From Vibrio maritimus (GTDB taxonomy: Bacteria; Pseudomonadota; Gammaproteobacteria; Enterobacterales; Vibrionaceae): a DNA stretch of 64,000 bases. A program made the position numbers and the translations under genes. Shown in pieces: positions 30,620 to 40,056 of the stretch. The DNA lies in contig BBMT01000005.1 in the NCBI GenBank assembly GCA_000755425.1, forward strand, positions 248,001 to 312,000. Direction: 5' to 3'. Each line of letters starts with the position of its first letter. Within the stretch, counting starts at the first letter, position 1. The notes beneath the pieces were generated by a model. It had not been told where the DNA came from. It ran no database searches and worked only from the letters and a program-made list of their open reading frames with translations.

Positions 30620-31392
30620 TAACCACCCACCAACTCTCTAAGTTTTCTTACAGATTTAATAACTAAAACACCCGGTAACTGCGCTACAAGTCCATACGAT
30701 ATGGCTAGTATTGCGATTAGCCAAGCGTTTGAAACATATGTAACTAATGGCAAAAGTAGGACAAAGCCTAATAAAGAGCCAATCAAACCGGCTCTAGGTT
30801 GAGATACACCCAATATCTGATTATGTGGTACTTGAAACTTAAGCTTAACGCCCTTTATCGTTGTAGATAACCAAATATTAGGCATTTGGGGAGTCTTAGC
30901 TGAATTGATATATGTGAGTGTAATTTGCTGCCCACGGTTAAAAACTGGGATTACATATTCCCTTTGCCCATGGTAAATGTTTAGCTGTGCCTCACTAACC
31001 ACTTCACCCTCTGGAACATAAAGTCTATTTCGATAGCTCTCGGTCCATGAAAGGATATCTGGGGTGTCTTCTATTTGTGTGGACTCCGATAAGAGCATTG
31101 TGTCACTAGTGTAAGCTTTGATAACTACATTCTCATAGTCGTTCAAACTTTCGTTCTTGAGTTTAATCGTGGAGAAGTACAGATGCTCAACATTGTTTCC
31201 GTTCCAAGTAACGGAAACATCTCCAAGTACTGAATCCTGAGTCGAACTACCAATTTTATTATGTGTAACAAAATAGCTAAACAAGCCACGTTTATTCACA
31301 ACTTTCTGGGTTAGTACTGCAGTGACGAGACCACCAAAGCTACCAAATACGATAGATAAATATTCACTTTTAAATAATTCGATGAGTTCCAT
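30619..31392 (-). CDS. Hypothetical membrane protein, cassette-like
   Basis: 257 residues with an N-terminal membrane segment (about 11-29), a large beta-rich soluble region (KRGLFSYFVTHNKIG..., VTWNGNNVEHLYFSTIKLKNES) and two C-terminal membrane segments (about 205-245). I do not recognise a named family, but the soluble region resembles widely scattered accessory hypothetical proteins. AGAGGA lies just before the ATG. Both ends abut the same 10-base core in inverted orientation (30610-30619 and 31404-31413), as in a single-gene integron cassette. Codon use is AT-rich compared with the core genes. Confidence 0.75.
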   Translation of the reverse strand: MELIELFKSEYLSIVFGSFGGLVTAVLTQKVVNKRGLFSYFVTHNKIGSSTQDSVLGDVSVTWNGNNVEHLYFSTIKLKNESLNDYENVVIKAYTSDTMLLSESTQIEDTPDILSWTESYRNRLYVPEGEVVSEAQLNIYHGQREYVIPVFNRGQQITLTYINSAKTPQMPNIWLSTTIKGVKLKFQVPHNQILGVSQPRAGLIGSLLGFVLLLPLVTYVSNAWLIAILAISYGLVAQLPGVLVIKSVRKLRELVGG

Positions 31393-31403
31393 AAAATCCT
31401 CTT

Positions 31404-31413
31404 GCCATATAAC
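31404..31413 (+). repeat. Inverted core repeat upstream of the cassette-like gene
   Basis: GCCATATAAC is the exact reverse complement of GTTATATGGC at 30610-30619. The two lie immediately outside the single gene 30619-31392, 11 bases before its start and at its stop. CCATAT here also pairs with ATATGG 8 bases later. Confidence 0.5.
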
Positions 31414-32085
31414 GAATGATATGGACTTTTTCCTTATTTACATTCCGTCTATGTTGCTGCCGTTTACTATGAAACTCAACTAGTATCAACCTGTTATGTG
31501 AATCGGCATATAGTTGTGAGATCGAATTACGGAAAAATTATGTATAAAAGACCAGAGTACGGATTAGATTAACTTGGTCTATTGGTGTACTGCTTGGGTG
31601 TTACGTTTGCAGGTTATGAGAAGGTTTGGGGCAAAACCTTGTTGGGTTGAATGCTCTAATAAAGAGCTGACAGGTTAGCAGAAATATTGTAAACCTTTAA
31701 TTCTGATCTCGATTTACACAAAAAACTCACAAGTTGAAGCCAAGGTCTACATTGAAGTCGCAAATCGATAACGATTGGACTTTCATAGCTGTAAAATACG
31801 TTGCTTTTCTTAAAGAAAGTCAACGAATCAGTTTTGGATAGATATAGAAATGGAAAACATCGAAATAGGTTCTCTATACAAAACGACATACCACCAGCCC
31901 AAACGATCCTACGCACTACTTAATCAATTGATTAACCTAATTTCTCATCTGTTTTTGTATTCGGTGGCGCATAAAGGTAAGCCCCAAGTTCACCACCTTT
32001 ATAGAGTTATGTCTCACGCGAAATCGCCCGATAGAAATGACCAAACATTAGACGCACCACAATGGTGTTGGTTGAGAAGCAAACC
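31414..32085. other. Long intergenic stretch in accessory region
   Basis: About 670 bases without a gene I can support. A forward frame at 31850-32089 (79 codons) has no ribosome site and overlaps the next gene's start. Fragments such as GTTACGTTTGC near 31598 recall integron core sites but form no convincing palindrome. Confidence 0.35.
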
Positions 32086-32481
32086 ATGAAAAGACTACTA
32101 GCAACAGCACTAATCACTTCATCATTTACAACCTCAGCGGCGTTGAATCCTGAAACTGTGAGGGCGACAAACCATCAGTTTAAGCAAATGGTTGGTACAC
32201 GGGTTGATGAGATAACAACTTTGGATTCTATGTTCTTAACCAGCTATGGCGACGTGGCAACCCTTAACTATCGAATGAGAATCGACGGTGTGTTTACAGA
32301 TGAGTTTCGAAGCCTTTGGTCTCAACACCTAACCAAATACTATTCACAACAATGTGTAACGATGGGCGCAGAGTTCAAGAAACATCTTCCGAAGGGTGAC
32401 ACCTTAATGATTGCGGTGGTTTCAACTGACAATCACGCTAACGTTCACAACTTTCAATATTCTTGCGGCCAAGCGAACTAA
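32086..32481 (+). CDS. Small secreted protein, unknown
   Basis: 131 residues from the ATG at 32086, chosen because GAGAAG precedes it and a signal peptide (MKRLLATALITSSFTTSAA) follows at once; upstream ATG at 32062 would hide the signal. The mature part has a pair of cysteines (QQCVTM and YSCGQ) that could form a disulfide. No family recognised. It is followed by a second signal-peptide gene 14 bases after its stop, so the two form an operon. Confidence 0.7.
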   Translation: MKRLLATALITSSFTTSAALNPETVRATNHQFKQMVGTRVDEITTLDSMFLTSYGDVATLNYRMRIDGVFTDEFRSLWSQHLTKYYSQQCVTMGAEFKKHLPKGDTLMIAVVSTDNHANVHNFQYSCGQAN

Positions 32482-32495
32482 TAGGAGTGGAAGCC

Positions 32496-32849
32496 ATGAA
32501 AAAACTACTACTAGTCACGGCACTACTAACAACATCGTTAGTTTCGATAGCTGGCGGTTTCAAGAATCTCCAAGAGGCCGAGGTTAGCGGGTATTTGTTG
32601 GGGTTTTGCTCTACGAAAATAGGTGTTGAGACTGAGGGGGAACGTAGATTCGACAAGATTATAAGTAAACTCGCTAAAACCTCAATCATAACTAGTGATA
32701 TCGCAGTGCTTGAACAACCCGATTCACTAGAGTGGGGAGTGTTCGACAAAGCCAAGTTTACCGGATACACAGACTATCACGACGGTGTTCAATCGTTCAC
32801 CTTCACACAGTGTTTAGAATTTGCACAGCAATTACCGGAGGTTAAGTAA
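32496..32849 (+). CDS. Small secreted protein, unknown
   Basis: 117 residues from the ATG at 32496, with TAGGAGTGG ahead of it and a signal peptide (MKKLLLVTALLTTSLVSIAG). Its signal sequence resembles that of the preceding gene and it too has two cysteines (GFCSTK and TQCLEF), so the pair could be distant paralogues of one periplasmic family; that is an inference. The stop codon overlaps the start of a tiny membrane protein gene. Confidence 0.7.
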   Translation: MKKLLLVTALLTTSLVSIAGGFKNLQEAEVSGYLLGFCSTKIGVETEGERRFDKIISKLAKTSIITSDIAVLEQPDSLEWGVFDKAKFTGYTDYHDGVQSFTFTQCLEFAQQLPEVK

Positions 32850-32947
32850 TGAAAGAACGGCTAATCAAGGTAACAATATTCTATATCGTTGGTCTTTTGC
32901 TAGTGGTCACTGCGACCAACGCACATACCTCAACATCCACATTGTAA
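32849..32947 (+). CDS. Tiny membrane peptide, translationally coupled (32 residues)
   Basis: The ATG shares its A with the TAA stop of the preceding gene (TAATG), a classic coupling arrangement. The product MKERLIKVTIFYIVGLLLVV... has one membrane-spanning or signal-like segment and a short Thr/Ser tail. Function unknown; size and hydrophobicity resemble small membrane peptides. Support is the coupling and composition only. Confidence 0.45.
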   Translation: MKERLIKVTIFYIVGLLLVVTATNAHTSTSTL

Positions 32948-33366
32948 GAAACACGCCGAACATCATCACAGGTCATTTGTGTGTATCAGTTCCTTGATAG
33001 GTTAGAGTTTGTGACGCAAGAACCGAACTAAAACACACGTAAACCCTTGTAAAGTATAAATGTGTATAGTTCAAACATGATTCAAAATCCGTTATATTCG
33101 GATATGGTAGTTCTAGCCTTCCCACGGTACCAAAACCTAAACAACAGAGTCATCTAAAGAGGTAGTAATTCCATGGAAGTGTTTTCAATCCTAATCGAAT
33201 AGATAAGCTTTAAATAGTCACTAGATACACACTTAAGCATTGTAAAAATAATCCAAAATCGACCAGTCTTTACGTTAGAGACGCAGTTCCCTAAACGGTA
33301 AAGGGACAAAGGTGTGTTTCACTAGTCAGCACGCTTATTGACCAATTTGATTTTGATTCACAGTGA
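32948..33366. other. Intergenic, AT-rich
   Basis: About 420 bases with no supportable frame. No terminator with a clear T-run or repeat was found between the small-protein operon and the convergent nuclease gene. Confidence 0.35.
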
Positions 33367-34154
33367 TTAACCTGAGTTGTAATCTGTTAGAACAAGCTGC
33401 ATCTGATATTGCATTAAAGAGACGCGATCGCTCATTTTGCAAGCAAGGGCTAACGATTCATCGACTTGGCCACACACAATAACCCCACAGCAATCGAGGT
33501 CTGGAAACCTTTCTTCTAAAAGACCTAGATACATAGCAATTTGACCATAGACCTTAAAATCGCCAATACCTGCTTTAAGCTCAATGGCTAATAGCTCCGA
33601 CTTTTCTTTATGCTCCAGTAAGATATCTATCCTTTTCCGTTTATTGCAAATTCAACGCCTTCTAAGCTCTCCCCACCATAAATTTGATACTCGGGAAATA
33701 GACTGTCTATTTGATGAATCATTGAGGATTGGAGATCACGCTCGTATGAAAGATTGAACGCTAAGTCATCTTCTGAAGTTTTACTCTCGCAATCTGAAGC
33801 TACAGAGTCCTCTTCAGCCGCATTTGTAGTAATCGATGAGTTTAGCGCCCATTCAACACGATACCTGTAATAAGTGGCAACTGCATTTCTTACTGTTCCG
33901 TTTCCCTTTCCTCCAAACTCGCTAAACTTTCCATGCAAGGAATAGTCATCTTTAATCTTTCTCAATATTTCTACATCAAGAACTCTATATAGATCAGTGT
34001 TTTGTTGGGTATGGGTAGAGTAGTGATTTGATACCTTATCGATAGATTGTGCATATTGATAAGCCGTATTGGGCTTTTTCCGTTCTTGTTTTACCATCCA
34101 ACGTTCGAATTCTCTTCTCATCGATGTTTTCTCACAAAATGTAGAACACCCCAA
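33367..34154 (-). CDS. PD-(D/E)XK nuclease, DUF91/NucS-like, with N-terminal helical domain (one missing base)
   Basis: One base added near 33634 (T4 to T5) joins two frames into 262 residues. The C-terminal half has the nuclease core: an acidic residue in ESLEGVEF, then KRIDILLEHKEKSELLAIELKAG with the D...ExK catalytic triad, then KVYGQIAMYLGLL and a CGVIVCG strand, as in DUF91/NucS. The N-terminal half (REFERWMVKQERKKPNTAYQYAQSIDKVS) is an all-helical domain of the type found ahead of restriction-like and HNH endonucleases. No methylase or helicase partner is nearby. A solitary defence or repair nuclease is inferred. ATG at 34121 is an alternative start. Confidence 0.75.
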
Positions 34155-34567
34155 AAGTATAGGCCTTTGTAACGTTCGGGAATGATATGAGCCTAGGGAG
34201 AGATAAGAAAGATTAAGCCAGTTAAGAGCATTGCGTGTGATTGGAGACGCTCATGCTAACTTGGTTTTTGGGTAGAACGTTTTAGCCACCCTACACAAAT
34301 CAAAGGCGAACAATACGCCGGAACAAACTGCTTATGTCATCTATCTGATTGATTAGAACCAAAGTGGACAATACAGCGGCTATACGTTGTAGTTTGACCT
34401 AACTCGCGGGCGCGATTGCGGCGTTTTGGTATTAGGCTGGTCAAAGTGACAAATGATGTAACTAAGGTTACTGAGTCAAGTTTGCAAAGACATAGAATCT
34501 TAAGGCCATAGTATATAATTCTGCGCCGTAAAATTAACAACAATAATGTGACAACGTGGAGTAGAAC
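34155..34567. promoter_or_regulatory. Region upstream of cmk with probable promoter
   Basis: A 413-base gap joins accessory and core DNA. TATAAT at 34514-34519 is a perfect -10, about 50 bases before the cmk start, with no clear -35. The left part, with no frames or repeats, is probably the edge of the acquired segment. Confidence 0.5.
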
Positions 34568-35248
34568 ATGTCCTTAAACACACCAGTGATTACTGTGGAT
34601 GGACCAAGTGGTGCTGGTAAAGGCACGCTGTGTATGCTGTTGGCTGAAAAATTAGGCTATCACTTGCTGGATTCAGGGGCTATTTACCGTGTTTTAGCAT
34701 TAGCGGCGATTCACCACGGAGTAGATCTAGAATCAGAGGATGCTTTGGTACCGCTAGCGATGCATTTAGATGTACAGTTTGTTGCTGAAGGCGAACTGGT
34801 AAAAGTGATTCTGGAAGGGGAAGATGTGTCTGGTGAGCTTCGTAAAGAAGAGACCGGCAATGCAGCTTCTAAAATAGCGGCACTACCACGCGTACGTGAA
34901 GCATTATTGCGTCGTCAACGTGCATTTAACATTGAACCTGGATTGGTTGCTGATGGCCGTGATATGGGCACAGTGGTTTTTCCTGAAGCACCAGTAAAAA
35001 TCTTCTTAGACGCGAGCGCGAAGGAAAGAGCGCAAAGGCGTTTTAAGCAGTTGCAACTAAAGGGTTTAGATGTTAGATTTGACGACCTTTTGAGCGAGAT
35101 CGAAGAACGAGACTACCGAGATCGCAACCGAGCGGTTGCCCCTCTTCGTCCGGCTGATGACGCTCTAGTGCTAGATTCAACCTCGCTAAACATCGAGCAA
35201 GTGTTGGAAAAAGCGCTACAATATATCGAATCTAAACTCACTAAGTAG
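34568..35248 (+). CDS. cmk: Cytidylate kinase
   Basis: 226 residues. The P-loop GPSGAGKGT is at residues 12-20, the substrate segment DSGAIYR follows near 36, and the LID region shows [13 protein letters not shown]. It phosphorylates CMP and dCMP. The ATG at 34568 follows GTGGAGTAGAAC. Upstream of rpsA, as in most gammaproteobacteria. Confidence 0.97.
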   Translation: MSLNTPVITVDGPSGAGKGTLCMLLAEKLGYHLLDSGAIYRVLALAAIHHGVDLESEDALVPLAMHLDVQFVAEGELVKVILEGEDVSGELRKEETGNAASKIAALPRVREALLRRQRAFNIEPGLVADGRDMGTVVFPEAPVKIFLDASAKERAQRRFKQLQLKGLDVRFDDLLSEIEERDYRDRNRAVAPLRPADDALVLDSTSLNIEQVLEKALQYIESKLTK

Positions 35249-35382
35249 CCTCTAACAGGCACTGCTTTTAGTAGAAAGAGCTTGGTGAGCTTTGAGCCGT
35301 TGGTCGCAAGGATGATGACCGACTAAATTATCAACCCATGCGGTAGGATGCCCATGGACGTTTACTTATTGAAGATTAAATA

Positions 35383-37053
35383 ATGACTGAATCTTTTGCT
35401 CAACTCTTTGAAGAGTTTCTAAACGAAACAGAATTCCAACAAGGCAGCATCGTTAAAGGTACTGTAGTAGCTATCGAGAACGGTTTCGTTCTTGTTGACG
35501 CTGGTCTTAAGTCTGAGTCTGCTATCCCTGCTGAACAGTTCAAGAACGCTGCTGGCGAACTTGAAGTTGAAGTTGGCGCTGAAGTTGACGTAGCTCTAGA
35601 CGCTGTTGAAGACGGTTTCGGTGAAACTCAACTTTCTCGTGAGAAAGCGAAGCGTCACGAAGCTTGGATCGTTCTTGAGAAAGCTTACGAAGAAGCTGAA
35701 ACTGTTGTTGGTATCATCAACGGTAAAGTTAAAGGCGGTTTCACTGTTGAACTAAACGGTATCCGTGCTTTCCTTCCTGGTTCTCTTGTTGACGTACGTC
35801 CTATCCGTGACACTGCTCACCTAGAAAACAAAGAGCTAGAGTTCAAAGTTATCAAGCTAGACCAGAAGCGTAACAACGTTGTTGTTTCTCGTCGTGCTGT
35901 TATCGAATCTGAAAACAGTGTTGAGCGTGACGAACTTCTTGAAACTCTACAAGAAGGTACTGAAGTTAAAGGTATCGTTAAGAACCTTACTGACTACGGT
36001 GCATTCGTTGACCTTGGCGGTGTTGATGGTCTTCTACACATCACTGACATGGCGTGGAAGCGCGTTAAGCACCCATCTGAGATCGTTAACGTTGGTGACG
36101 AGATCCTAGTTAAAGTTCTTAAGTTCGACCGTGAGCGTACTCGCGTATCACTAGGTCTTAAGCAGCTAGGTGAAGATCCATGGGTAGCAATCGCTAAGCG
36201 TTACCCAGAAGGTCACAAGCTAACTGGTCGCGTAACTAACCTAACTGACTACGGCTGCTTCGTTGAAATCGAAGAAGGCGTTGAAGGTCTAGTACACGTT
36301 TCTGAAATGGATTGGACTAACAAGAACATCCACCCATCTAAAGTTGTTAATGTTGGCGACGAAGTTGAGGTTATGGTTCTTGATATCGACGAAGAACGTC
36401 GTCGTATCTCTCTAGGTCTGAAACAGTGTAAAGCTAACCCATGGCAGTCATTCGCAGAAATGCAAGCTAAGGGCGACAAAGTTACTGGTAAGATCAAGTC
36501 TATCACTGACTTTGGTATCTTCATCGGTCTAGAAGGCGGCATCGACGGTCTAGTTCACCTATCTGACATTTCTTGGAATGTTGCTGGTGAAGAAGCAGTT
36601 CGTGAGTACAAGAAAGGTGACGAGATCTCTGCAGTTGTTCTAGCTGTAGACGCTGAGCGTGAGCGTATCTCTCTAGGCGTTAAGCAAATGGAAAATGACC
36701 CATTCAATGCTTACGTTGCAGACACTAAGAAAGGTGCTCTAGTTAACGGTACTGTTACTGCAGTTGACGCTAAAGGTGCTACTATCGAACTAGAAGAAGG
36801 TGTAGAAGGTTACATCCGTGCTTCTGAAGTATCACGTGACCGCGTTGAAGATGCGTCTCTAATCCTAAGCGTTGGCGACAGCGTTGAAGCGAAGTTTACA
36901 GGTGTTGACCGTAAGAACCGCGTAATCAACCTATCTGTTAAAGCTAAGGATGAAGCTGAAGAGCAAGAAGCAATGGCTTCACTGAACAAGCAAGAAGAAG
37001 GCGCGTTCGGTAATGCTATGGCTGACGCATTCAAAGCTGCTAAAGGCGAATAA
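35383..37053 (+). CDS. rpsA: 30S ribosomal protein S1
   Basis: 556 residues with six S1 (OB-fold) repeats; examples start at [38 protein letters not shown] and [20 protein letters not shown]1 brings mRNA to the ribosome. Codon use is strongly biased, fitting high expression. A 134-base leader after cmk contains possible hairpins where S1 could autoregulate, as in E. coli. A strong terminator follows. Confidence 0.98.
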   Translation: MTESFAQLFEEFLNETEFQQGSIVKGTVVAIENGFVLVDAGLKSESAIPAEQFKNAAGELEVEVGAEVDVALDAVEDGFGETQLSREKAKRHEAWIVLEKAYEEAETVVGIINGKVKGGFTVELNGIRAFLPGSLVDVRPIRDTAHLENKELEFKVIKLDQKRNNVVVSRRAVIESENSVERDELLETLQEGTEVKGIVKNLTDYGAFVDLGGVDGLLHITDMAWKRVKHPSEIVNVGDEILVKVLKFDRERTRVSLGLKQLGEDPWVAIAKRYPEGHKLTGRVTNLTDYGCFVEIEEGVEGLVHVSEMDWTNKNIHPSKVVNVGDEVEVMVLDIDEERRRISLGLKQCKANPWQSFAEMQAKGDKVTGKIKSITDFGIFIGLEGGIDGLVHLSDISWNVAGEEAVREYKKGDEISAVVLAVDAERERISLGVKQMENDPFNAYVADTKKGALVNGTVTAVDAKGATIELEEGVEGYIRASEVSRDRVEDASLILSVGDSVEAKFTGVDRKNRVINLSVKAKDEAEEQEAMASLNKQEEGAFGNAMADAFKAAKGE

Positions 37054-37070
37054 TTTACGCCATTAGAGAA

Positions 37071-37098
37071 AAAGGAGCCGTAAGGCTCCTTTTTTTGT
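37071..37098 (+). terminator. Terminator after rpsA
   Basis: AAAGGAGCC and GGCTCCTTT pair around GTAA and run into TTTTTTT, 17 bases after the rpsA stop codon. Confidence 0.92.
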
Positions 37099-37247
37099 TT
37101 TTATCTTTGCGAAATTTAGACTATTATCAATTTATACAGGCAGTTAGTGCATTGTTGATGTAGAATAAATGTAGACCGCTGTCCGCTGTAGTATGAGACA
37201 TCGAAGATAGAGACACTAAAGATTAAGAGTAACGAGGGTAACTACCT

Positions 37248-37532
37248 ATGACTAAGTCTGAACTGATAGAAAGACTCTGCGCGGAGCAAACTCACTTATC
37301 CGCAAAGGAAATTGAAGATGCGGTAAAAGATATTTTGGAACATATGGCCTCTACACTGGAAAGTGGTGACCGTATTGAAATCCGCGGTTTTGGTAGTTTC
37401 TCGCTTCACTACCGCGAGCCACGAGTTGGGCGTAACCCTAAAACGGGTGATAAAGTGGAGCTAGAAGGTAAGTACGTTCCACACTTCAAGCCAGGTAAAG
37501 AGCTTCGCGAGCGTGTGAACGACAGTCTATAG
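37248..37532 (+). CDS. ihfB: Integration host factor subunit beta
   Basis: 94 residues of the HU/IHF DNA-bending family. The arm motif [24 protein letters not shown] is typical of IHF-beta. It pairs with IHF-alpha to bend DNA at specific sites. Own promoter is likely in the 150-base gap after the rpsA terminator. The cmk-rpsA-ihfB order is conserved. Confidence 0.97.
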
Positions 37533-37548
37533 AGCTTCTATCTTGATG

Positions 37549-37578
37549 AAACGGCATACTTTTTTAGTGTGCCGTTTT
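37549..37578 (+). terminator. Terminator after ihfB
   Basis: AAACGGCATACT and AGTGTGCCGTTT pair with one mismatch around T5, ending in TTTT, 17 bases past the stop. Confidence 0.8.
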
Positions 37579-37739
37579 ACGTTTAGGCGAGTGGCTTTTA
37601 TGAGGGTCACCTGCTTGGATAAAGAATAGGCTAGATGCTCTAAATATCACTTAGATTATTAAGATAATTGCCTTAGAGCATGGTGCATAGAGGCAAATTC
37701 CTGCATAATCGAGCTATCCAATAACTGTGGCACGAGCAT

Positions 37740-38021
37740 ATGAAGATTCTAAAAATAATTGTACTCATCGCATTGTTCCTGATAACCCTAGCATTAGGTT
37801 CACAAAATCAGGCAGTAGTAACCTTCAACTATTTGTTAGCGCAAGGTGACTTCCACCTCTCGACCCTGCTAGGCAGTGTATTCGTGGTTGGTTTCGTGGT
37901 TGCTTGGTTAATTTTTGGTAGCTTACACCTAAAGTCTCAAATGACGGTGCGTAAGCTAAAGAAGCAGCTGGCTAAACAGACGCCTTCTGAATCAAAAGAA
38001 GTCGCGACTACCAGCAATTAA
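37740..38021 (+). CDS. lapA: LapA family (DUF1049) inner-membrane protein
   Basis: 93 residues with two membrane segments (residues 2-20 and 40-63) and a basic coiled-coil-like tail (RKLKKQLAKQ). LapA partners LapB in controlling lipopolysaccharide assembly. lapB follows 30 bases later. Confidence 0.92.
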   Translation: MKILKIIVLIALFLITLALGSQNQAVVTFNYLLAQGDFHLSTLLGSVFVVGFVVAWLIFGSLHLKSQMTVRKLKKQLAKQTPSESKEVATTSN

Positions 38022-38051
38022 TGAGATAAAGGGTTAAGGTCGATTTAATTA

Positions 38052-39221
38052 ATGCTTGAGCTATTATTCTTGCTTTTGCCTATCGCGGCGGCCTATGGTT
38101 GGTACATGGGTCAGCGTAGCGCTAGGCATGATCGCCAAGAGCAATCGCATCAGATCTCTCGTCAATATATGACGGGCCTTAACCTATTGTTGTCAGATCA
38201 GTCAGACAAAGCGGTCGATCACTTCATCGAGCTCCTTCAGGTCGACAACGAAACCATTGATACCCACCTTGCTCTCGGCAACCTATTCCGCTCCCGTGGT
38301 GAAGTTGACCGTGCTATCCGTATTCACCAAAACCTCATCTCTCGATCTGGACTTACCATTGATCAGAAAAACCTCGCCTTGCAGCAGCTTGCAAAGGACT
38401 ACATGGTGTCCGGCTTTCTTGACCGAGCTGAGAAAATCTTTGTTCAACTGGTTGATGAGCCCGATCATCGCGAAGCAGCGCTAACCCAGTTGCTTGCCAT
38501 CTATCAGCAAACGAGTGAGTGGCATAAGGCTATTGAGGTCGCAAATGCGTTGCTGAAATTGGGCAAAAAGCGCATCAGAAGCAGCATTGCTCATTTTTGG
38601 TGTGAGCTTGCCATGATTGAAAAGGCCGATGGAAACACCAACAAGGCTGTTCAGAACTTTAAGAAAGCACTGGCCGTGGATCCTCGCTGTGCTCGAGCAA
38701 GTATTTCATTGGGCAAACTCTATCTTGAAGACGAAGATTATCCAAAAACCATTTCTTACATGGAGTCGGTACTCGAACAGGATAAGGACTTTATTAGTGA
38801 AGTCTTGCCGACTTTAGCTGAGTGTTATCACCACCTTGGCCAAGAACAAGGCTTGGTAGAGTTTCTAAGAGCCAGCATCGATAAAGGGGCAGGGGTTTCT
38901 GCAGAATTGATGCTCGCGCAGCTTGTCGCCCAGCATGACGGCACAGAGGCCGCACAAGCGCTATTAACGAGGCAGTTGGTGCGAAGCCCTACGATGAAGG
39001 GTTTCTATCGTTTGATGGATTATCACCTGGCCAACGCCGAAGAAGGTAGAGCGAAAGAGAGTTTGACGACGCTGCAATCGTTGGTGGGCGAGCAGCTTAA
39101 AACAAAGCCGCATTATCGATGCCGTAAATGTGGTTTCTCAACCCATTCATTATATTGGCATTGTCCTTCATGTAAGGGATGGGGTACGATCAAGCCCATT
39201 CGAGGGTTAGACGGCGAGTAG
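38052..39221 (+). CDS. lapB: Lipopolysaccharide assembly protein LapB
   Basis: 389 residues: one N-terminal membrane anchor, a run of TPR helices (about residues 35-340) and a C-terminal rubredoxin-like metal site (CRKCGFSTHSLYWHCPSC). LapB helps FtsH degrade LpxC and so balances LPS. Length and all three parts match E. coli LapB. Order lapA-lapB-pyrF is conserved. Confidence 0.96.
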   Translation: MLELLFLLLPIAAAYGWYMGQRSARHDRQEQSHQISRQYMTGLNLLLSDQSDKAVDHFIELLQVDNETIDTHLALGNLFRSRGEVDRAIRIHQNLISRSGLTIDQKNLALQQLAKDYMVSGFLDRAEKIFVQLVDEPDHREAALTQLLAIYQQTSEWHKAIEVANALLKLGKKRIRSSIAHFWCELAMIEKADGNTNKAVQNFKKALAVDPRCARASISLGKLYLEDEDYPKTISYMESVLEQDKDFISEVLPTLAECYHHLGQEQGLVEFLRASIDKGAGVSAELMLAQLVAQHDGTEAAQALLTRQLVRSPTMKGFYRLMDYHLANAEEGRAKESLTTLQSLVGEQLKTKPHYRCRKCGFSTHSLYWHCPSCKGWGTIKPIRGLDGE

Positions 39222-39245
39222 CCTACACCCGAACAGATTTGTAAT

Positions 39246-39270
39246 GCAGCACTTAGGTGCTGCTTTTTTT
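39246..39270 (+). terminator. Terminator between lapB and pyrF
   Basis: GCAGCAC and GTGCTGC pair around TTAG and run into TTTTTTT, 24 bases after lapB and 20 before pyrF. pyrF must then have its own promoter or depend on readthrough. Confidence 0.8.
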
Positions 39271-39290
39271 GAGTAAAACGAGGAGCGAAA

Positions 39291-39986
39291 ATGATTGACC
39301 AAAAAGTGATTGTTGCACTGGACTATGATAACCAAGCCGATGCATTAGCTTTTGTCGATAGAATTGACCCAAGCTCTTGCCGACTGAAGGTGGGCAAAGA
39401 GATGTTCACACTATTTGGTCCTGAGTTCGTAAAAGAGCTGCACAAGCGTGGCTTCTCAGTATTTCTAGATCTTAAGTTTCATGACATTCCTAACACCTGC
39501 TCGAAAGCCGTTCGCGCAGCAGCGGAAATGGGCGTTTGGATGGTAAACGTTCATGCTGGTGGCGGCGAGCGTATGATGACAGCATCTCGCGAGATCTTAG
39601 AGCCTTACGGTAAAGATCGTCCGTTACTCATTGGTGTAACGGTACTGACTAGCATGGAGCAGTCTGATCTAGCAGGTATCGGTATTGATGTGGCGCCTCA
39701 AGAACAAGTACTTCGTTTGGCGAATCTAACCAAGAATGCTGGCCTAGACGGTGTAGTTTGTTCGGCGCAAGAAGCAAGCATGCTTAAAACAGAGCTAGGT
39801 AAAGAGTTCAAATTGGTAACACCAGGTATTCGCCCAGCAGGCGCTGCAGTGGGCGACCAGAAGCGTATCATGACGCCAGATATGGCAATTCAAGCGGGTT
39901 CAGACTATCTCGTGATTGGCCGCCCAATCACTCAAGCTGAGGATCCTGCCAAGGTTCTTGCAGAGATCAATGCTTCTTTAAGCTAA
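39291..39986 (+). CDS. pyrF: Orotidine 5'-phosphate decarboxylase
   Basis: 231 residues. The active-site segment is [17 protein letters not shown] (about 57-73), and the phosphate-binding end reads [19 protein letters not shown] and [12 protein letters not shown]. It makes UMP, the last step of pyrimidine synthesis. AGGAG precedes the ATG. It sits after lapB as in E. coli. Confidence 0.97.
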   Translation: MIDQKVIVALDYDNQADALAFVDRIDPSSCRLKVGKEMFTLFGPEFVKELHKRGFSVFLDLKFHDIPNTCSKAVRAAAEMGVWMVNVHAGGGERMMTASREILEPYGKDRPLLIGVTVLTSMEQSDLAGIGIDVAPQEQVLRLANLTKNAGLDGVVCSAQEASMLKTELGKEFKLVTPGIRPAGAAVGDQKRIMTPDMAIQAGSDYLVIGRPITQAEDPAKVLAEINASLS

Positions 39987-40020
39987 TCGCCTCGCTACGT
40001 TAATCGATAAGGTAAAACTA

Positions 40021-40053
40021 AAAATGCCAGAGCTAAACAGCTCTGGCATTTTT
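40021..40053 (+). terminator. Bidirectional terminator after pyrF
   Basis: AAAATGCCAGAGCT and AGCTCTGGCATTTT form a 14-bp perfect stem around AAAC, between pyrF and the convergent miaE gene. Confidence 0.93.
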
Positions 40054-40056
40054 GTA

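Noticed and set aside
31591..31612. Second attC-like site near 31598
   Set aside because: Only short core-like fragments without pairing arms.
31850..32089. 79-codon forward frame
   Set aside because: No ribosome site, overlaps the better-supported gene at 32086, no recognisable content.
30209..34567. Prophage or insertion sequence in the accessory stretch
   Set aside because: No transposase, integrase, phage structural gene, or target-site duplication was seen.
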